From assembly GCA_023390695.1 (NCBI GenBank), contig JAEWCJ010000142.1, positions 1 through 7,923 on the forward strand: 7,923 nt of DNA, in the 5' to 3' direction. The notes below the pieces were generated by a model. It ran no database searches and had not been told where the DNA came from. It saw nothing but the letters and a program-made list of their open reading frames with translations. Positions 4,849 through 7,923 of the stretch are shown here, piece after piece; the first letter of the stretch is position 1, and each line of letters begins with the position of its first letter. Made by a program: the position numbers and the translations under genes. The stretch is from Pseudomonadota bacterium (GTDB lineage: Bacteria; Pseudomonadota; Alphaproteobacteria; Rhizobiales; Xanthobacteraceae).

Positions 4849-6719
4849 CGCCGCTTCCCCGCCGCAGCGTGTTGAAACTCGCCGTGGGCGCCGCCGTCAT
4901 GGGCGGCGCTGCGCGAGCCTGGATGCCGGCGGCGCTGGCGTCGGACGAGCGAGAGATGCACGGCATTTCCGCCTTCGGCGACCTGAAATATCCGGCTGAT
5001 TTTGCGCATTTCGACTACGTCAATCCGAAGGCGCCGAAAGGCGGTCTGTTCTCGCAGATCGGATCGACGCGGCAATACAACCAGTCTTTCCTCACCTTCA
5101 ACTCGCTCAACAGCTACATCCTGCGCGGTGACGCGGCACAGGGCATGGAGCTGACCTTCGCTTCGCTGATGACGCGCGCCACCGACGAGCCGGACAGCAT
5201 GTACGGACTGGTGGCGAAATCGGTGCGCATCTCCGCCGACGGCCTGACCTATCGCTTCCTCCTGCGACCGGAGGCGCGCTTCCATGACGGCACGAGGATC
5301 GCGGCGCAGGATGTCGCCTTCTCCCTCACCATTCTGAAGGAGAAGGGACATCCAATCATCCGGCAATTAATGCGCGACTGCGAGGGCGTGCAAGCAACCG
5401 ACGACGCGACCGTCGTCGTGCGCTTCAAGGAGAGACGTGGCCGCGATGTGCCGCTCTTCGTTGCGGGCCTGCCGATCTTTTCGCAGGCCTATTATTCAAA
5501 GCGGCCATTCGAGGAATCCACTCTCGAAATTCCGCTGGGCTCCGGGCCCTACAAGGTCGGCCGCTTCGAGGCCGGACGCTATATCGAATATGAGCGCGTG
5601 AAGGATTGGTGGGCGTCCGGCCTGCCGGTGGCGCAGGGGCTCTATAATTTCGACGCGGTGCGTTATGAATATTACCGTGATCGCGATGTCGCCTTCGAGG
5701 GCTTCACCGGCAAGAGCTATCTGTTCCGTGAAGAATTCACCTCGCGCATCTGGGCGACGCGCTACGACTTTCCGGCGATCCGGGACGGCCGGGTCAGGCG
5801 CGAGGTTCTCAAGGACGAGACCCCGTCGGGCGCACAGGGCTGGTTCATCAATACGCGGCGCGCGCAATTCCGCGATCCGAAATTGCGCGAAGCGCTGATC
5901 TATGCCTTCGACTTCGAGTGGACCAACAAGACGATCATGTACGGGTCCTATGACCGGACCCATTCGGTGTTTCAGAATTCCGACATGATGGCGGAAGGCA
6001 AGCCGGATGCCGCCGAACTCGCCTTGCTGGAGCCGTTTCGCGGCAAGGTGTCCGACGAGGTGTTCGGCGAGCCATTCGTGCCGCCGATGTCGGATGGCTC
6101 GGGCCAGGATCGCAAGCTGCTGCGGCACGCGTCGCAATTGCTGCAGGCCGCCGGCTACGTTATCAAGGACGGCAAGCGCATCGCCCGCAATGGCGAGCCG
6201 GTGAGGATCGAGTTCCTGCTGGAGGAGCCGACCTTCCAGCCGCACCACATGCCGTACATCAAGAATCTGGGCATGCTCGGCATCGATGCCACTCTGCGCA
6301 TCGTCGATCCGGTGCAGTTCCGCTCCCGCGTGGACGATTTCGATTTCGACATCACGGTGCAGCGTTTCGGCTTTTCGACCACGCCCGGCGACTCGCTGCG
6401 CACGTATTTTTCCGCGCAGGCCGCCGACACGCGCGGTTCGCAAAATCTCGCCGGCATCGCCGACCCGGCCATCGACAGCCTGATCGACACCATCATTGCG
6501 GCGACCACGCGGGCGGAACTCGTCACCGCCTGCCGTGCGCTCGACCGTCTCATCCGCGCCGGACGCTACTGGATTCCGCACTGGTACAAGGCTTCGCACT
6601 GGATTGCGTACTGGGACATATTTGCGCGGCCCAAGGACAAGCCGCGCTATTCGCGCGGCATTCCCGAAACTTGGTGGTACGATGCCGGCAAAGCAGCCAA
6701 GCTGGATCGCCGAGGTTAG
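4845..6719 (+). CDS. yejA: YejA-type peptide ABC transporter substrate-binding protein, second copy
   Basis: This 624-residue paralogue of the preceding protein starts at the GTG that forms a GTGA overlap with the yejA1 stop, so translation is probably coupled. The N-terminus PRRSVLKLAVGAAVMGGAA (5-23) is a twin-arginine-like signal, with likely cleavage at ALA|SD (after residue 32). It carries FGDLKYP (44-50), HFDYVNPKAPKGG (55-67), RPEARFHDGT, the SGPYKV motif, RVKDWW, YEYYRDRDVAFEGF and WATRYDFPA. It ends with ETWWYDAGKAAKL, very like the end of E. coli YejA (TWWYDVNKAAKL). By eye the two copies share the family landmarks but differ over much of their length, including where copy one has GTFDNFN and this one has GSTRQYN, so the duplication is old. 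The role is peptide capture in the periplasm for YejBEF; a different peptide range from copy one is inferred. Confidence 0.93.
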   Translation: MTPLPRRSVLKLAVGAAVMGGAARAWMPAALASDEREMHGISAFGDLKYPADFAHFDYVNPKAPKGGLFSQIGSTRQYNQSFLTFNSLNSYILRGDAAQGMELTFASLMTRATDEPDSMYGLVAKSVRISADGLTYRFLLRPEARFHDGTRIAAQDVAFSLTILKEKGHPIIRQLMRDCEGVQATDDATVVVRFKERRGRDVPLFVAGLPIFSQAYYSKRPFEESTLEIPLGSGPYKVGRFEAGRYIEYERVKDWWASGLPVAQGLYNFDAVRYEYYRDRDVAFEGFTGKSYLFREEFTSRIWATRYDFPAIRDGRVRREVLKDETPSGAQGWFINTRRAQFRDPKLREALIYAFDFEWTNKTIMYGSYDRTHSVFQNSDMMAEGKPDAAELALLEPFRGKVSDEVFGEPFVPPMSDGSGQDRKLLRHASQLLQAAGYVIKDGKRIARNGEPVRIEFLLEEPTFQPHHMPYIKNLGMLGIDATLRIVDPVQFRSRVDDFDFDITVQRFGFSTTPGDSLRTYFSAQAADTRGSQNLAGIADPAIDSLIDTIIAATTRAELVTACRALDRLIRAGRYWIPHWYKASHWIAYWDIFARPKDKPRYSRGIPETWWYDAGKAAKLDRRG

Positions 6720-6731
6720 ATATTTTTTGAA

Positions 6732-7847
6732 ATGAGCGCCTATATCCTTCGCCGCATCCTGTTCATGATTCCGACCCTGTTCGGCATCATGCTTGTGTCA
6801 TTCGTCGTGGTGCAGTTCGCCCCGGGCGGTCCGGTCGAGCGCGTGATTGCGCAATTGTCCGGCTCCGACACCGGCGCGACCTCGCGCATCTCCGGATCTC
6901 CGGGCGGCGATTTCGGCGCCCGCGGTCAGCCGCAGGGCGGCAGCGCGGTGGACGCGGTGACCTCGAAATATCGCGGCGCGCAGGGCCTCGATCCCGAATT
7001 CATCAAGAGCCTGGAAAAGCAGTTCGGCTTCGACAAGCCGGCCTATGAACGCTTCTTCCTGATGCTGTGGAACTACGCCCGCTTCGATTTCGGCAAGAGC
7101 TACTTCCGCGATGTGAGCGTCATCGACCTGATCAAGGAGAAGCTGCCGGTGTCGATGTCGCTCGGTATCTGGATGACATTGCTGACCTATCTGATCTCGA
7201 TTCCGCTCGGCATCCGCAAGGCGGTGATGGACGGCACGCGCTTCGACACCTGGACCTCCGGCGTGATCATCGTCGGCTATGCGATTCCGGGGTTCCTGTT
7301 TGCGATCCTGCTGATCATTCTCTTCGCCGGCGGGTCGTTCTTCGATCTGTTCCCGTTGCGCGGGCTGACGTCGGACAATTTCCACGCCCTGCCGTGGTAC
7401 GCCAAGATCCTCGATTATTTCTGGCACCTGACGCTGCCGATCATCTCCATGATGCTCGGCGCCTTCGCCACCATGACGCTGCTGACCAAGAACTCGTTCC
7501 TGGACGAGGTGCGCAAGCAATACGTGCTGACGGCGAAGGCGAAAGGCTGCAACAGCACGCAGGTGCTGTACGGGCACATCTTCCGCAACGCGATGCTGAT
7601 CGTCATCGCCGGCTTTCCGGGCGCCTTCGTGCATGCCTTCTTTTCCGGGTCGTTGCTGATCGAGACGATCTTCTCGCTCGACGGGCTCGGGCTGCTCGGC
7701 TTCGAAAGCGTGCTCAACCGCGATTATGCGGTGGTGTTCGCGACGCTCTATATCTTTGCGCTGATCGGTCTGGTGGTGAACCTGCTCTCCGATCTCACCT
7801 ATATGTGGGTCGATCCGCGGATCGATTTTGAGGCGCGTCAGGCATGA
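6732..7847 (+). CDS. yejB: Peptide ABC transporter permease YejB
   Basis: This 371-residue inner-membrane permease (E. coli YejB is 364) pairs with YejE to form the channel for peptides delivered by YejA. It opens with the typical [19 protein letters not shown]; the first helix is about 9-30, followed by [10 protein letters not shown] Gly/Ser-rich periplasmic stretch (about 44-72) precedes the [11 protein letters not shown] and [11 protein letters not shown] segments. Further helices lie at about 143-163, 176-200, 228-252, 288-311 and 334-355. The cytoplasmic EAA loop that docks on the ATPase is [15 protein letters not shown] (258-272) followed by [25 protein letters not shown] and the C-terminal VDPRIDFE are YejB signatures. 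It starts 12 nt after yejA2. The Shine-Dalgarno is poor: GAGG at the end of yejA2 lies 16 nt upstream, and a T6 run sits between. This may lower permease output relative to the binding proteins. Confidence 0.96.
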   Translation: MSAYILRRILFMIPTLFGIMLVSFVVVQFAPGGPVERVIAQLSGSDTGATSRISGSPGGDFGARGQPQGGSAVDAVTSKYRGAQGLDPEFIKSLEKQFGFDKPAYERFFLMLWNYARFDFGKSYFRDVSVIDLIKEKLPVSMSLGIWMTLLTYLISIPLGIRKAVMDGTRFDTWTSGVIIVGYAIPGFLFAILLIILFAGGSFFDLFPLRGLTSDNFHALPWYAKILDYFWHLTLPIISMMLGAFATMTLLTKNSFLDEVRKQYVLTAKAKGCNSTQVLYGHIFRNAMLIVIAGFPGAFVHAFFSGSLLIETIFSLDGLGLLGFESVLNRDYAVVFATLYIFALIGLVVNLLSDLTYMWVDPRIDFEARQA

Positions 7848-7923
7848 GCGTGACTCCGCCCATTGAGACGCAAAGCCTGTCGCCGCTTGGAGAAGCGGTG
7901 CCGGCCTCGCAGCGTGGCCTGAG
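7844..7923 (+). CDS. yejE: Peptide ABC transporter permease YejE, N-terminal fragment
   Basis: The ATG at 7844 overlaps the yejB stop as ATGA, with GAGG 10 nt upstream. Twenty-six codons are visible before the window ends: [20 protein letters not shown] and six more, through to GL. This is a polar cytoplasmic N-terminal tail with no membrane helix yet. Recognition rests mainly on position: in known yej operons yejE follows yejB directly and begins with a short variable tail before the first helix. The E. coli protein has a shorter tail. The LSPL stretch resembles the start of the conserved region, but what follows does not, so either the tail is longer here or the conserved part begins past the window. 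If the call is right, the product pairs with YejB, with the ATPase yejF downstream. Confidence 0.75.
   Translation, partial: MSVTPPIETQSLSPLGEAVPASQRGL

Noticed and set aside
7844..7923. Frameshift in yejE
   Set aside because: The text after LSPL does not look like the usual conserved start, but the other frames do not restore it either; a longer variable tail with the conserved part beyond the window is simpler.

Overview
The window looks like chromosomal DNA of an alphaproteobacterium in the order Hyphomicrobiales (Rhizobiales), probably near Bradyrhizobium, Rhodopseudomonas or a relative. This rests on recalled family resemblance and was not searched. The pointers are high GC content, a CycM-type membrane-anchored cytochrome c next to kdsB and pheA, a short palindromic intergenic repeat starting TGTCATtGCCCGCGAAA (a style I recall as common in that group), and a yej peptide-transport operon with two binding-protein genes.

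Layout. Positions 1-207 (+) hold the 3' end of a phosphomannomutase/phosphoglucomutase-family gene. A 94-bp nested palindrome (216-309) fills the gap between that gene and the convergent pheA. On the minus strand, kdsB (1234-1971) lies upstream of pheA (320-1180) with a 53-nt gap, so the two are probably co-transcribed. kdsB diverges from cycM (2152-2742, +) across a 180-bp region with two candidate promoters that interpenetrate. A strong intrinsic terminator (2780-2806) closes cycM. After a 152-nt leader region (2807-2958) comes a tightly packed plus-strand operon: yejA1 (2959-4848), yejA2 (4845-6719), yejB (6732-7847) and the first 80 nt of yejE (7844 onward). yejA1/yejA2 and yejB/yejE overlap by 4 nt; yejA2 and yejB are 12 nt apart.

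Function. The left part serves central biosynthesis: sugar-phosphate isomerisation for envelope polysaccharide, CMP-Kdo for lipopolysaccharide, phenylpyruvate for phenylalanine, and a respiratory electron carrier. The right part is a YejABEF-type ABC importer for peptides. In the families known from enteric bacteria, Brucella and Sinorhizobium this importer takes up microcin C-like peptides and/or affects tolerance of antimicrobial peptides. Two diverged binding proteins, both with apparent twin-arginine signals, precede a single permease pair. The ATPase gene yejF would be expected just beyond the window.

I see no CRISPR array, transposase, phage gene, tRNA or rRNA, and no clear sign of an entirely new system. 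The most interesting items are the duplicated binding proteins, the nested palindrome whose two arms differ by pairing-preserving changes, and the overlapping divergent promoter candidates.
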